Assembly: GCF_014284195.1 (NCBI RefSeq)
Contig: NZ_JACOGC010000005.1
Coordinates: 291,381 to 355,380, forward strand
Source: Cognatundibacterium griseum
GTDB lineage: Bacteria; Pseudomonadota; Gammaproteobacteria; Burkholderiales; Burkholderiaceae_D
Direction: 5' to 3'
Length of the DNA stretch: 64,000 nt
The notes beneath the pieces were generated by a model that was given only the letters and a program-made list of their open reading frames with translations, did no database searches and was not told the DNA's origin. Made by a program: the position numbers and the translations under genes. Below are positions 7,828 through 17,078 of the stretch, one piece after another (position 1 is the first letter of the stretch; each line of letters begins with the position of its first letter).

Positions 7828-10764
7828 ATGAAACGTATGTTGTTCAATGCAACGCAGCAAGAAGAGCTGCGCGTTGCCATCGTCAATGGGCAAAAACTCA
7901 TCGACATCGATATTGAGACTGCCGGTCGCGAATTGCGCAAGTCAAATATCTACAAGGGTGTAATCACCCGTATCGAACCCTCCCTCGAAGCCTGTTTCGT
8001 CAACTATGGCGAAGAACGTCACGGTTTCCTTCCTTTTAAAGAAGTGGCCCGCACCTATTTCAAGGAAGGTATTGATGTACGCAATGCCTCCATCAAGGAA
8101 GCGCTGCGCGAGGGCCAGGAAATCATGGTGCAGGTTGAGAAAGAAGAACGCGGCAACAAAGGTGCCGCGCTGACTTCATTCATTTCACTGGCCGGGCGTT
8201 ATCTGGTGCTGATGCCAAACAATCCTCGTGGCGGTGGCGTATCGCGCCGGGTTGAGGGCGAAGATCGCCAGGAATTGCGCGAAACCATGGACAAACTGGA
8301 TTTGCCATCCGGCATGTCCGTCATTGCCCGTACAGCAGGCATCGGCCGCAATGTGGACGAACTGCAATGGGATCTGAACTACCTGATGCAATTGTGGCGG
8401 GCAATCGAAGGTGCCGGCAAGTCTGCACCGGGCGCCTTCCTGATTTACCAGGAGTCATCCCTGGTCATCCGTGCGATCAGAGATTACTTCCAGCCGGATA
8501 TCGGTGAAATCCTGATCGATACCGACGATATCTACGAACAGGCTCAGCAGTTCATGAGCCACGTGATGCCTGACATGGTGCATCGCGTCAAGCGTTACAG
8601 CGACGATGTGCCGCTATTCTCACGCTTCCAGATCGAACACCAGATCGAAACCGCATACAGCCGTACCGTCCCACTGCCATCCGGCGGCGCGATTGTGATC
8701 GACCATACTGAGGCACTGGTATCGGTTGACGTCAACTCAGCCCGTTCGACACGCGGCGGCGATATTGAATCCACCGCGTTCAACACCAATCTGGAAGCAG
8801 CTGAAGAAGTTGCGCGCCAGTTGCGTCTGCGCGATCTGGGCGGCCTGATCGTGATCGATTTTATCGACATGGAAAATGCCAAAAACCAGCGTGAAGTTGA
8901 AACCCGCCTCAAAGATGCACTGCGCTATGACCGTGCACGCGTCCAGATGGGCAAAATTTCCCGTTTCGGCCTGATGGAGTTGTCGCGTCAGCGCCTGCGC
9001 CCTTCCCTGTCTGAAGGTAGCCATGTGACCTGCCCGCGCTGCAACGGTACCGGCCATATCCGCGATACCGAATCATCCGCACTGCAAGTCCTGCGTATCA
9101 TCCAGGAAGAGGCTATGAAGGAAAATTCGGCAGCCATTCACGTACAGGTGCCAGTCGATGTGGCAGCTTTCTTGCTGAATGAAAAACGCGGCGAAATCCT
9201 GAAAATTGAAACGCGTCACCGTGTGACCGTGATCCTGATCCCGAACAAGCATCTGGAAACGCCGCATTACAAACTTGACCGTCTGAAAAACGATGATCCA
9301 CGTCTGGAAGATCATCACGCCAGCTACGCCATGGCAGAGCAGGCAGATACCGACATCGGTTACAACAAACGCCAGAAAGAAGACGTCAAACCGCGCCAGG
9401 AAGCCGTCGTCAAGAGCATCACGCCTGAGCAGGCGCCGATCGTGGAACGCAAAGAACCTGCACCGGCAGCACCGGTATCTGCACCAGCAGCACCGGGCTT
9501 CTTCGGCAAACTGTTTGGTTTCTTGTTTGGCAAATCGGAAGCTGCGCCAGCGCCATCCGCTGAGGCAGAAGAGAAACCGGCAGAACGGGAACGCAACGGA
9601 CGCAATCCGCGCAGCAATCAACGCAATCGCAACCGTCGCAACCGCGAAGACCGGGAAGACAAACCAGCATCCGCACGCAATGACAAAGCAGAAGTAACTA
9701 AACCTGCGGTCACCGAGCAGCCATCCCGTCCGGGCAAACAGGCAAAACCGCCAAGGGAAGAACGCGAGCCACGCGAAAGTAAAGAAGCCAAAGAACCAGC
9801 CGAAGGCCGCCGCGAACGCCAGCAGCGCCTGCGTGAGGAACGCAAGGAAGCGATGTTAACGGAAGCCAAAACCGAAGACAAAGACAGCATTCAGAAGCAC
9901 GCTGATCCGGTGCCAGTTCAGGTCATGCCCGACGCGGCGCTGCAAAATCAGGAAACAGGTCCTGACAATGAGCTGGGCGAACAAGGTGAAGAGCGTCGTC
10001 GCCGCCGCCGCCGTGGTGGTCGCAACCGCAACCGCCGTGAACGTGAAGCAGGTGAAATGAACGAACAGGGCGAATTGCCTATTGATGCAAACGGTGATGC
10101 CGGCCTGTCTCCTGTATTTGAACCTGTGGCAGAAATTGCTGAAAATCACGTCGCCCCGGCTTCGCTTATCCAGCTTGATTCTCAGACTGAACAAGTTGCG
10201 GTGACTTATACAACCGAAGTCACGGCAACAATACCAGTCCAGACGGAGACAGCATCCGCTTCTCAGACTGCTGCTGACACTCACGTGGCAGTTGAAGCAC
10301 CGTCGGCGGTAAAGCCTGTCGTTGATGTATCAGTGGCATCAGTAGCATCAGCGCCAGCAGTTGAACCGGAACAAGCCGCAGTCACTGCAGCTGCAATTGC
10401 AGACACAGTTCCTGCTGTACATCAGGAACCTGCATCCATTCCAGCACAACCGGTGAATGTAGCGCCTGCTGTAGCAACTCCGGTCACTCCTGAGATCACG
10501 GCTCCGGTACAGGTGGTTACAACGCCTGCTGCAGTCAAAGCGACCTCGACTGCAGCACCATCCGCAGCAATCATGCCCGTTGATGATTTGCGCCAGATGT
10601 TGCAGGCGGCCGGTCTGGAACTAGCAAGTACGGATCCGGTGAAGTTGCGTACAGCACAGGAAAGTACTGAGAAAATCGTACCTGTACAGCGTGTTCCGCG
10701 TGAGCGGAAACCGCTACCGCCAGCCTCCAGCGAACCGCTGGTTCTGGTTGAAACACGGCGCTGA
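7828..10764 (+). CDS. rne: ribonuclease E
   Basis: 978 residues. N-terminal catalytic half: S1 RNA-binding domain (about 35-120), the 5'-sensor and DNase I-like region, with metal-binding Asp in SVDVNSARS (about 301) and in VIDFIDM (about 344), then the zinc link CPRCNGTG (about 402-405) that joins subunits into the tetramer. The C-terminal half is low complexity: a short amphipathic segment GFFGKLFGFLFGK (about 558-570) that could touch the membrane, several Arg/Glu-rich RNA-binding stretches (590-750, including a run of six Arg), a long Ala/Val/Pro tail, and a final more conserved-looking piece from DDLRQMLQAAGLEL on. Single-gene unit with its own terminator. The regulator rraA is also in the window (53333-53833). 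Confidence 0.97.
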   Translation: MKRMLFNATQQEELRVAIVNGQKLIDIDIETAGRELRKSNIYKGVITRIEPSLEACFVNYGEERHGFLPFKEVARTYFKEGIDVRNASIKEALREGQEIMVQVEKEERGNKGAALTSFISLAGRYLVLMPNNPRGGGVSRRVEGEDRQELRETMDKLDLPSGMSVIARTAGIGRNVDELQWDLNYLMQLWRAIEGAGKSAPGAFLIYQESSLVIRAIRDYFQPDIGEILIDTDDIYEQAQQFMSHVMPDMVHRVKRYSDDVPLFSRFQIEHQIETAYSRTVPLPSGGAIVIDHTEALVSVDVNSARSTRGGDIESTAFNTNLEAAEEVARQLRLRDLGGLIVIDFIDMENAKNQREVETRLKDALRYDRARVQMGKISRFGLMELSRQRLRPSLSEGSHVTCPRCNGTGHIRDTESSALQVLRIIQEEAMKENSAAIHVQVPVDVAAFLLNEKRGEILKIETRHRVTVILIPNKHLETPHYKLDRLKNDDPRLEDHHASYAMAEQADTDIGYNKRQKEDVKPRQEAVVKSITPEQAPIVERKEPAPAAPVSAPAAPGFFGKLFGFLFGKSEAAPAPSAEAEEKPAERERNGRNPRSNQRNRNRRNREDREDKPASARNDKAEVTKPAVTEQPSRPGKQAKPPREEREPRESKEAKEPAEGRRERQQRLREERKEAMLTEAKTEDKDSIQKHADPVPVQVMPDAALQNQETGPDNELGEQGEERRRRRRRGGRNRNRREREAGEMNEQGELPIDANGDAGLSPVFEPVAEIAENHVAPASLIQLDSQTEQVAVTYTTEVTATIPVQTETASASQTAADTHVAVEAPSAVKPVVDVSVASVASAPAVEPEQAAVTAAAIADTVPAVHQEPASIPAQPVNVAPAVATPVTPEITAPVQVVTTPAAVKATSTAAPSAAIMPVDDLRQMLQAAGLELASTDPVKLRTAQESTEKIVPVQRVPRERKPLPPASSEPLVLVETRR

Positions 10765-10777
10765 TCTGAGCGCCCGG

Positions 10778-10817
10778 AAAAACCGGCAAGCCCGAACAGG
10801 TCTTGCCGGTTTTTCTT
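10778..10817 (+). terminator. rho-independent terminator of rne
   Basis: A 13-pair perfect stem, AAAAACCGGCAAG against CTTGCCGGTTTTT, with an 11-base loop and a T-rich tail, 14 bases after the rne stop. Confidence 0.9.
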
Positions 10818-10995
10818 TCAAGGGTGATGCTCGCTGATACAATGGACTTAAGAGCCTGACGCAATCTCAGTCACTGACTGCGTCTATAGGCTTGGATGTG
10901 CTGAAGATGCACTTAGGAAGCGCCAGCGCTTTCTGAACAGATGCCGTATCTGCACCGGATTTTAAAACCAGCGACTCTTCATCAATTCTATTTCC

Positions 10996-12330
10996 ATGAC
11001 CGTCAGTCAGACTCAAGAGCAACCGGAAACCATCTCACTCAGAACTGCCTTCTGGTACTGGCTCAAACTCGGTTTCATCAGCTTTGGCGGACCTGCCGGT
11101 CAGATTGCAATGATGCACATTGAACTGGTGGAAAAACGTCGCTGGATTTCGGAGAACCGCTTCTTACACGCGCTGAATTACTGCATGCTGCTGCCAGGAC
11201 CGGAAGCAACCCAGCTTGCCGTGTATATTGGCTGGCTCATGCACAAGACTGCAGGCGGACTCCTTGCGGGAATACTTTTTATCTTCCCCAGCTTACTCAT
11301 GCTGATTGGACTATCCTGGCTCTACGTGCTGTTTGGACAACATGCCATCGTCACAGGCATCCTGTATGGAATTAAACCTGCCATTGTGGCCATCGTGCTC
11401 GGCGCTGCATGGCGTATCGCGCAGCGTAGCTTAAAGACCAGAACGCTCATGGTCATCAGCTTTTGCGCGCTGATCGCAATCACTCTGCTTCAGGTTCCAT
11501 TCCCCGCGATTATTGTCGCAGCAGCAGTTGCAGGAATACTGTTTCGCCATCAATGCAGCCCCATCAGCGCCAATCCCCATGCAGCAGGCAACACTCAGCA
11601 GCACGCGCCGGCACTCATCGACGATCACACTCCCACGCCGCCTCATGCCCGATTTTCCTGGAAAGGACTGTTTCGTTTTGCTGCCGCAGGACTATTGACC
11701 GGGAGCGCGGTCTGGCTGACCTTATTCCTGACACTGGGGCTGTCTAATCCACTGACGCAAATGGGCTGGTTTTTCACCAAAACGGCGCTGCTCAGCTTTG
11801 GAGGTGCTTATTCTGTATTGCCCTATGTATTTCAGGCTGCAGTCGGTGACTTTCACTGGCTCACAACCCCTCAGATGATGGATGGACTGGCACTCGGGGA
11901 AACAACGCCCGGACCATTGATTATGGTGGTCGCTTTCGTCGGTTTTATTGGCGGCTGGAGCACTCAGGCAATGGGCGCCGGCGCTACTGCGATGGCTGGC
12001 ATTGCCGGCGCAACTGTTGCCTGTTTCTTTACCTTTTTACCGTCTTTCGTTTTCATTCTTGCAGGCGGGCCGCTGGTTGAGTCGAGCCGGCATCAATTTC
12101 ATCTGACGGCACCACTCAGAGCCATTTCAGCGGCAGTCGTCGGTGTGATTATCAGTCTGGCGTTTTTCTTCGCCAACCATGTTTTTTTTAACCCTCTGCA
12201 TCAACCTGATCTGCCCGCTATTGGGCTGACAGCCGCTGCCTGTATTGCGATATTTCGATATAAAACAGGTACCGTCATATTGCTGCTGATTTTTTCCTTT
12301 CTTGGATTTCTCATCCGGCAACTGACCTGA
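10996..12330 (+). CDS. chrA: chromate transporter ChrA, two-domain form
   Basis: 444 residues, very hydrophobic. It carries two homologous CHR domains: the first with GFISFGGPAGQIAMMH (about 30-45) and LPGPEATQLA, the second starting near 255 with ALLSFGGAYSVLPYVF and TTPGPLIMVV. This tandem layout is that of long-chain ChrA proteins, which export chromate using the membrane potential. The linker (about 185-215) is His/Pro rich. It stands between rne and moaA with gaps on both sides, so it is probably its own unit; no ChrB-type regulator is adjacent. Confidence 0.9.
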   Translation: MTVSQTQEQPETISLRTAFWYWLKLGFISFGGPAGQIAMMHIELVEKRRWISENRFLHALNYCMLLPGPEATQLAVYIGWLMHKTAGGLLAGILFIFPSLLMLIGLSWLYVLFGQHAIVTGILYGIKPAIVAIVLGAAWRIAQRSLKTRTLMVISFCALIAITLLQVPFPAIIVAAAVAGILFRHQCSPISANPHAAGNTQQHAPALIDDHTPTPPHARFSWKGLFRFAAAGLLTGSAVWLTLFLTLGLSNPLTQMGWFFTKTALLSFGGAYSVLPYVFQAAVGDFHWLTTPQMMDGLALGETTPGPLIMVVAFVGFIGGWSTQAMGAGATAMAGIAGATVACFFTFLPSFVFILAGGPLVESSRHQFHLTAPLRAISAAVVGVIISLAFFFANHVFFNPLHQPDLPAIGLTAAACIAIFRYKTGTVILLLIFSFLGFLIRQLT

Positions 12331-12408
12331 TTCGCCGTATTCCAGTCACTTCGCTGCACTCATGGTATTGTGTGAGCCTATGCCTGACTTTTTTACTTTA
12401 GTATTGCA

Positions 12409-13533
12409 ATGACGGAAAAATTCATCCCGATCACTGACATGCGCCTGCATGCTTCCCAGTCGGACATTCCCGCAGAACTGGTTGCTCCTGCCGGACATCT
12501 GGCCGACAGATTGCAACGGCCTTTACATGATCTTCGGATCTCAGTCACAGACCGCTGCAATTTCCGGTGCGTGTACTGCATGCCCAAAGAGCTGTTCGAT
12601 AAGCATTACCAATACCTGCCGCATAACGATTTACTCAGTTTTGAGGAAATCACCCGACTGGCCCGGATTTTCGTTGCACATGGCGTCCGAAAAATCCGGC
12701 TGACGGGTGGCGAACCACTGCTAAGAAAAAATATCGAAGACCTGATTGCCATGCTGGCCGTCCTGCGCACTCCTGACGGTGAAAAGCTTGATCTGACATT
12801 AACCACCAATGGTTCCTTGCTGGCGAAAAAAGCCTCTGCCCTGAAAGCAGCAGGACTCAGCCGCATTACCGTGTCACTCGACTCGCTGGACGATGGCATT
12901 TTCAAGCGCATGAACGATGTCGACTTCCCCGTTTATGATGTCCTGGAGGGTATTGACGCAGCGCATGCCGCAGGCCTGGGACCGGTCAAAGTCAATATGG
13001 TAGTGAAAGCAGGCGTCAACGATCAGGAAATTGTGAGCATGGCGCGTTATTTCCAGCATACGCCGCACACACTCCGTTTTATCGAGTACATGGACGTCGG
13101 CGCTTCCAATGGCTGGCAATTGAATGAAGTGATTCCGTCGGACGAAATCGTGCGCCGCATACAGCAAGCCGGCATGCCTCTGATCCCGCTCAAATCCAGC
13201 CGTATTGGAGAAACTGCGGAACGCTGGCAACATGTCGGCAGAAGTAGCGAAATCGGCCTCATTTCCAGTGTGACACATGCGTTTTGTGGTGATTGCAACC
13301 GGATTCGGCTCTCCACGGAGGGCAAATTGTACACCTGTCTTTTTGCCAGCCATGGGCATGATTTACGCGCATTATTGCGGGACGCAAAACAATACAGCGA
13401 TCTTCAGTTATCGAATGCGATCGCGGCCATCTGGCAACGCAGAACCGACCGGTATTCCGAATTGCGCAGCCAGCAAACTGAAGCGTTAAACGATCAAACG
13501 AAAAAAATTGAAATGTCTTACATCGGCGGCTGA
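12409..13533 (+). CDS. moaA: GTP 3',8-cyclase MoaA
   Basis: 374 residues. Radical SAM enzyme for the first step of molybdenum cofactor synthesis. The N-terminal cluster motif is C50-x3-C54-x2-C57 (RCNFRCVYC), with the SAM-binding LTGGEPLLR after it. The C-terminal cluster cysteines are in [10 protein letters not shown] and YTCLF. The protein ends in the required double glycine (SYIGG). The first 40 residues are an extension compared with E. coli MoaA; a second ATG at 12439 is possible. First gene of a moaA-mobA-moeA run on the same strand. Confidence 0.96.
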   Translation: MTEKFIPITDMRLHASQSDIPAELVAPAGHLADRLQRPLHDLRISVTDRCNFRCVYCMPKELFDKHYQYLPHNDLLSFEEITRLARIFVAHGVRKIRLTGGEPLLRKNIEDLIAMLAVLRTPDGEKLDLTLTTNGSLLAKKASALKAAGLSRITVSLDSLDDGIFKRMNDVDFPVYDVLEGIDAAHAAGLGPVKVNMVVKAGVNDQEIVSMARYFQHTPHTLRFIEYMDVGASNGWQLNEVIPSDEIVRRIQQAGMPLIPLKSSRIGETAERWQHVGRSSEIGLISSVTHAFCGDCNRIRLSTEGKLYTCLFASHGHDLRALLRDAKQYSDLQLSNAIAAIWQRRTDRYSELRSQQTEALNDQTKKIEMSYIGG

Positions 13534-13584
13534 ATTCCCATCATTCAGCCACGATCTCAGCACAGGTATCCGAAAGCATCTTTT

Positions 13585-14196
13585 ATGACAGGTATTGATC
13601 AGCAACTGATTACCGGACTGATTCTGGCAGGCGGGCGCGGTACCCGTATGGGACAGGTCGATAAAGGCCTGCAGAATTTTCGTGGCGCGCCAATGGCATT
13701 GCATGCATTGATGCGGCTATCCCCGCAGGTCGGTGAAATCATCATTAACGCCAATCAGAATCTGGCTGTCTATGAAAGTTTTGGCACCCAGGTGTGGCCG
13801 GATCAGATCGAAGGTTTTGCCGGCCCGCTGGCAGGTGTGCAAACCGGGCTGCAGCATTGCGAAACACCTTATATGCTGACCGTACCTTGTGATTCCCCCT
13901 TATTACCGGAAAATCTTTGCGCCCGCCTATCCGCAGCCCTGCTCAGTGACGATGCCGATCTCGCGCTGGCAGTGACGCTGGAACAGGAAGATGGCATTAC
14001 CCGCCGCCAGACGCACCCAGTATTTGCGCTGATGAAAGCCAGCTTGCTACCCTCGCTGACAGATTTTCTTCAACAGGGCGGACGAAAAGTTGACGCCTGG
14101 TTTCAACACCTCCGCATTACTGAAGTGCTCTTTGAAGACAGCAGTGGCTTCAGGAACATCAATACCCTGCAAGAACTACGTCAATTTGAATGCTGA
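13585..14196 (+). CDS. mobA: molybdenum cofactor guanylyltransferase MobA
   Basis: 203 residues. Nucleotidyltransferase fold with the GTP-binding loop LAGGRGTRMG (about 13-22), the following lysine in DKGLQ, and the metal-binding VPCDSPLLP. MobA joins GMP to molybdopterin to form the bis-guanine dinucleotide cofactor used by the DMSO reductase family, so this organism probably has such an enzyme elsewhere. 51 bases after moaA and 9 bases before moeA. Confidence 0.95.
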   Translation: MTGIDQQLITGLILAGGRGTRMGQVDKGLQNFRGAPMALHALMRLSPQVGEIIINANQNLAVYESFGTQVWPDQIEGFAGPLAGVQTGLQHCETPYMLTVPCDSPLLPENLCARLSAALLSDDADLALAVTLEQEDGITRRQTHPVFALMKASLLPSLTDFLQQGGRKVDAWFQHLRITEVLFEDSSGFRNINTLQELRQFEC

Positions 14197-14205
14197 TATC
14201 CCGCT

Positions 14206-15510
14206 ATGAAATCCCTCACTTCCGCCTCCCCGTCCTGTTTGCAAGAAATTGTCAGCTGCTTGTCCGATTACGACCCAGATGCCCTGCCCGTCTCGCAGGC
14301 ACAGGACATCATCCGGCAATTTATGACTCCCGTACAGTCAGTCGAAAAAGTCGCCATACGTCAGGCTCTGGGACGAGTCCTTGCCAAGGACATGATTTCC
14401 GGAATTGATGTTCCGGCACACAATAACTCGGCAATGGATGGCTACGCATTGCGCGGCAGTGATCTTCCAGCGACAGGCCAGCTGACATTCCGCATTATTG
14501 GCACGGCTTTCGCCGGGCGCGCCTGTGAAAGTGCCGTTACTGCCAACGAATGTGTTCGTATCATGACAGGAGCCGTTATGCCTGCCGGTTGTGATACCGT
14601 GATTCCACAGGAATTCACACTCGACAGCACCGATGCGTCAGTCATCATCCCCGCAGGAAAAGTGCACCCAGGCGACAACCGCCGGCTGAAGGGTGAAGAT
14701 CTGACGGCGGGACAAGTGGCGCTGAAAAAAGGCAAGATTCTGCGCCCTGCCGATATCGGGCTACTCGCCTCGCTCGGAGTGGCCGAGGTGCCAGTCCAGC
14801 GCCGGTTGCGCGTTGCTTTTTTCTCCACCGGGGATGAGCTGCGGTCCTTAGGTGAACCGCTGGATACCGGCTGCGTTTATGACAGCAACCGCTACACACT
14901 GTATGGCATGCTGCAACGGCTTGGTTGCGACATCATTGATATGGGCGTCATCAAAGATGATCCGGCAGAACTCGAAGCCGCTTTTCGTTCTGCCTGTGAA
15001 AATGCGGACGCCATCATCACGTCGGGTGGTGTATCAGTAGGTGCGGCAGACTACACGAAGCAGATCATGGCAACGCTTGGCGATGTCGCCTTCTGGACCA
15101 TCGGCATGCGCCCGGGCAGACCGATGGCATTCGGCAAAATCCACTCCGGCGGCAAAAGCGCGTATCTGTTTGGCCTGCCGGGTAATCCGGTCGCAGTGAT
15201 GGTGACTTTCTATTTCTTTGCCCGTCAGGCATTGCTCTATATGATGGGGGCCGATGCTGCACCATTGCCGCTGCTTCCCGCCATCAGTAAAACCGCCATC
15301 CGCAAACGCCCCGGCAGAACCGAATACCAGCGTGGAATACTGAGCATCAATCAGGATGGACAGGCCGAAGTCGTCGTTACAGGCTCTCAGGGTTCAGGTA
15401 TATTGCGCTCTATGTCAGAAGCAAACTGTATGATTGTGCTTCATCATGAACAAAATCAGGTACTGGCAGGCGATCAGGTGAGTGTTTTATTATTTGAAGG
15501 ACTGATCTGA
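14206..15510 (+). CDS. moeA: molybdopterin molybdenumtransferase MoeA (copy 1)
   Basis: 434 residues. Inserts molybdate into adenylylated molybdopterin. Signatures: NNSAMDGYAL (substrate loop), RIMTGAVMP, the MoCF domain with FFSTGDEL, SNRYTL, ITSGGVSVG and GLPGNPVAVMV, and the C-terminal beta domain. The N-terminal 25 residues are an extension. Nine bases after mobA, so translation is probably coupled. A second complete moeA lies at 61840-63054. Confidence 0.95.
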   Translation: MKSLTSASPSCLQEIVSCLSDYDPDALPVSQAQDIIRQFMTPVQSVEKVAIRQALGRVLAKDMISGIDVPAHNNSAMDGYALRGSDLPATGQLTFRIIGTAFAGRACESAVTANECVRIMTGAVMPAGCDTVIPQEFTLDSTDASVIIPAGKVHPGDNRRLKGEDLTAGQVALKKGKILRPADIGLLASLGVAEVPVQRRLRVAFFSTGDELRSLGEPLDTGCVYDSNRYTLYGMLQRLGCDIIDMGVIKDDPAELEAAFRSACENADAIITSGGVSVGAADYTKQIMATLGDVAFWTIGMRPGRPMAFGKIHSGGKSAYLFGLPGNPVAVMVTFYFFARQALLYMMGADAAPLPLLPAISKTAIRKRPGRTEYQRGILSINQDGQAEVVVTGSQGSGILRSMSEANCMIVLHHEQNQVLAGDQVSVLLFEGLI

Positions 15511-15636
15511 ATGCCTTGTCATGGCATAATCCGGCAGACATAAAATCGTTTATTCGCTGCTGCGGCAGCGGTGGGCATCACGATTGTTCCTTGCGTTGCC
15601 ATCTCCGGCAAGCAGGTACAACGCATTTTTCTATAT

Positions 15637-15651
15637 ATGGAGATCAGATTG
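15637..15651 (+). promoter_or_regulatory. ribosome binding site deciding a TTG start
   Basis: GGAG (15639-15642) stands six bases before an in-frame TTG (15649), whereas the in-frame ATG at 15637 overlaps the site and has no ribosome signal upstream. I therefore start the cyclophilin at the TTG. Confidence 0.5.
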
Positions 15652-16482
15652 AACGCATCAAAATGGTTATTAGGTGCCTGCGCATCCCTCGCTTTGCTGA
15701 GCGGCTGCGGCGGAAAAAGCACGGCAACCGTACTCGCCAGCGTCAGCAAAGTGACGATTGACCAGGTTGCTTACCGCCAACCGATGACGATGGTGATTAC
15801 CGGCCAGAATCTGGATAAAGGCATTACCGTGACCAATCCCGGTTGCCTCAGCCTGACAGAAGTCGCTGGAGGCAGCCCTACTCAGCGCACATTCACCTGT
15901 AAAATTATCGCGGTGGGCACATTCAATGCCACGGTGACCAATGCAAATGGTGGCAGCCTGTATTTCGCCTCACTGACATCGACTCTGGCGGCGGCACCGC
16001 AAGTCACCCTCGGTACCAGTCAGGGCAATATCGTTGTAGAGCTGAATCCTGCAAAAGCACCAGTGACCGTCGATAATTTCCTGAATTATGTCGAGAGTGG
16101 TTTTTACCCCAACAAGATATTCCATCGCGTCGAAAAGAATTTCGTGATTCAGGGTGGCGGTTACACCAGCGATCTGACACTGGCCACCACCTCGGCGACC
16201 ATCAAGCTTGAAACCGGACTCAGCAATACCCGCGGTACGATCGGCATGGCAAGGACTTCGGTTGCAGACTCCGCCACTTCACAATTCTATTTCAACGTGA
16301 TCGATAACAGCGCCGCATTTGATGCAAGCACCACCAATACCGGTTATGCCGTATTCGGCAAAATCGTTTCCGGACTCGATGTGATGGATCAGATCAGCAA
16401 TGTGCCGGTATCCGCACAAGGCGGTCTATCGAACGTACCGGTCACCCCGGTGCTGATTACCTCTGCCAAACGTACGCAATAA
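15649..16482 (+). CDS. cyclophilin-type peptidyl-prolyl isomerase, lipoprotein with N-terminal domain
   Basis: About 277 residues. Signal peptide with lipobox LLSGC. Between the lipid anchor and the isomerase is a beta-rich domain of about 90 residues (VTIDQVAYRQPMTMVITGQ) resembling an IPT/Ig-like fold, which is unusual. The cyclophilin domain starts at VTLGTSQGNIVVEL and keeps the usual signposts FHRVEKNFVIQGG, GTIGMART, SQFYFNV and YAVFGKIVSG; the active Arg is in FHRV. Such enzymes speed proline isomerisation in folding envelope proteins; here probably tethered to a membrane. Follows moeA by 138 bases and need not be co-transcribed. Confidence 0.85.
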   Translation: MNASKWLLGACASLALLSGCGGKSTATVLASVSKVTIDQVAYRQPMTMVITGQNLDKGITVTNPGCLSLTEVAGGSPTQRTFTCKIIAVGTFNATVTNANGGSLYFASLTSTLAAAPQVTLGTSQGNIVVELNPAKAPVTVDNFLNYVESGFYPNKIFHRVEKNFVIQGGGYTSDLTLATTSATIKLETGLSNTRGTIGMARTSVADSATSQFYFNVIDNSAAFDASTTNTGYAVFGKIVSGLDVMDQISNVPVSAQGGLSNVPVTPVLITSAKRTQ

Positions 16483-16485
16483 AAG

Positions 16486-16510
16486 GATGGCAGCATGCTA
16501 TGCTGCCATC
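16486..16510. terminator. hairpin after the cyclophilin gene
   Basis: GATGGCAGCA and TGCTGCCATC form a perfect 10-pair stem with a five-base loop, three bases after the stop codon. No T-run follows on the plus strand; on the minus strand it would be followed by CCTTTTATT. Probably a weak terminator or 3' stabiliser. Confidence 0.5.
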
Positions 16511-16629
16511 GTGTGCTGCCAGATTCTCACAAACCGTTTCATCGTCGTTCGCAGTACACAGGTTTCGTGCATCCCACCTTCACGGAACCTGCAGGACTTA
16601 ACATCAAACTCATGAAATAAGGAGAGAAA

Positions 16630-16965
16630 ATGAAGAATTACGGTCAACAACTTCTGGTACTCGCCAGTCTCTGTCTGGGTCTGCAAGGTACTGCACTGGC
16701 AGCTAAGGATGATGCAAAAAAAGCTCCGGCCAGCGCAACCGCCAGCGTCAGTGCCAAGGCAGAACTGATGGACATCAACAGCGCCAGCAAAAAAGAACTC
16801 GCAACACTGCCGAAAATCGGCGATGCCCGTTCCGATGCCATCATCAAGGGTCGCCCATATCGTGGCAAAGACGAATTATTGTCGCGTAAAATCCTGACCG
16901 AAGATGTTTATAATGGCATTAAAGACATGATCATTGCCAAGCAAAAAACTGCTGATAAAAAATAA
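16630..16965 (+). CDS. ComEA-like helix-hairpin-helix DNA-binding protein
   Basis: 111 residues. A cleavable signal peptide ends near GTALA (23-24), then a Lys/Ala linker, then a ComEA-type double helix-hairpin-helix domain: MDINSASKKELATLPKIGD and the second half RGKDELLSRKILTEDVYNGI. Periplasmic proteins of this type bind incoming DNA during natural transformation. Good ribosome site GGAG five bases before the ATG. comEC, the inner-membrane channel of the same pathway, is elsewhere in the window (46456-48966). Short, as usual for proteobacterial ComEA. Confidence 0.85.
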   Translation: MKNYGQQLLVLASLCLGLQGTALAAKDDAKKAPASATASVSAKAELMDINSASKKELATLPKIGDARSDAIIKGRPYRGKDELLSRKILTEDVYNGIKDMIIAKQKTADKK

Positions 16966-17078
16966 TTCTTGTCGCTTTGCCGGTATTCTGTATCAGGTCT
17001 GCACTGGAACAGGATACCGTTTACTAATCAGCGTTCCCTGCTGAGAAATGATTTGCAATGCAATTGAAGGATGCGTCT

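Noticed and set aside
9293..9697. Frames overlapping the RNase E tail on both strands
   Set aside because: Explained by the repetitive Arg/Ala/Pro codons of rne.
12331..12408. Molybdenum cofactor riboswitch before moaA
   Set aside because: Only 78 bases between chrA and moaA, with no structure resembling it.
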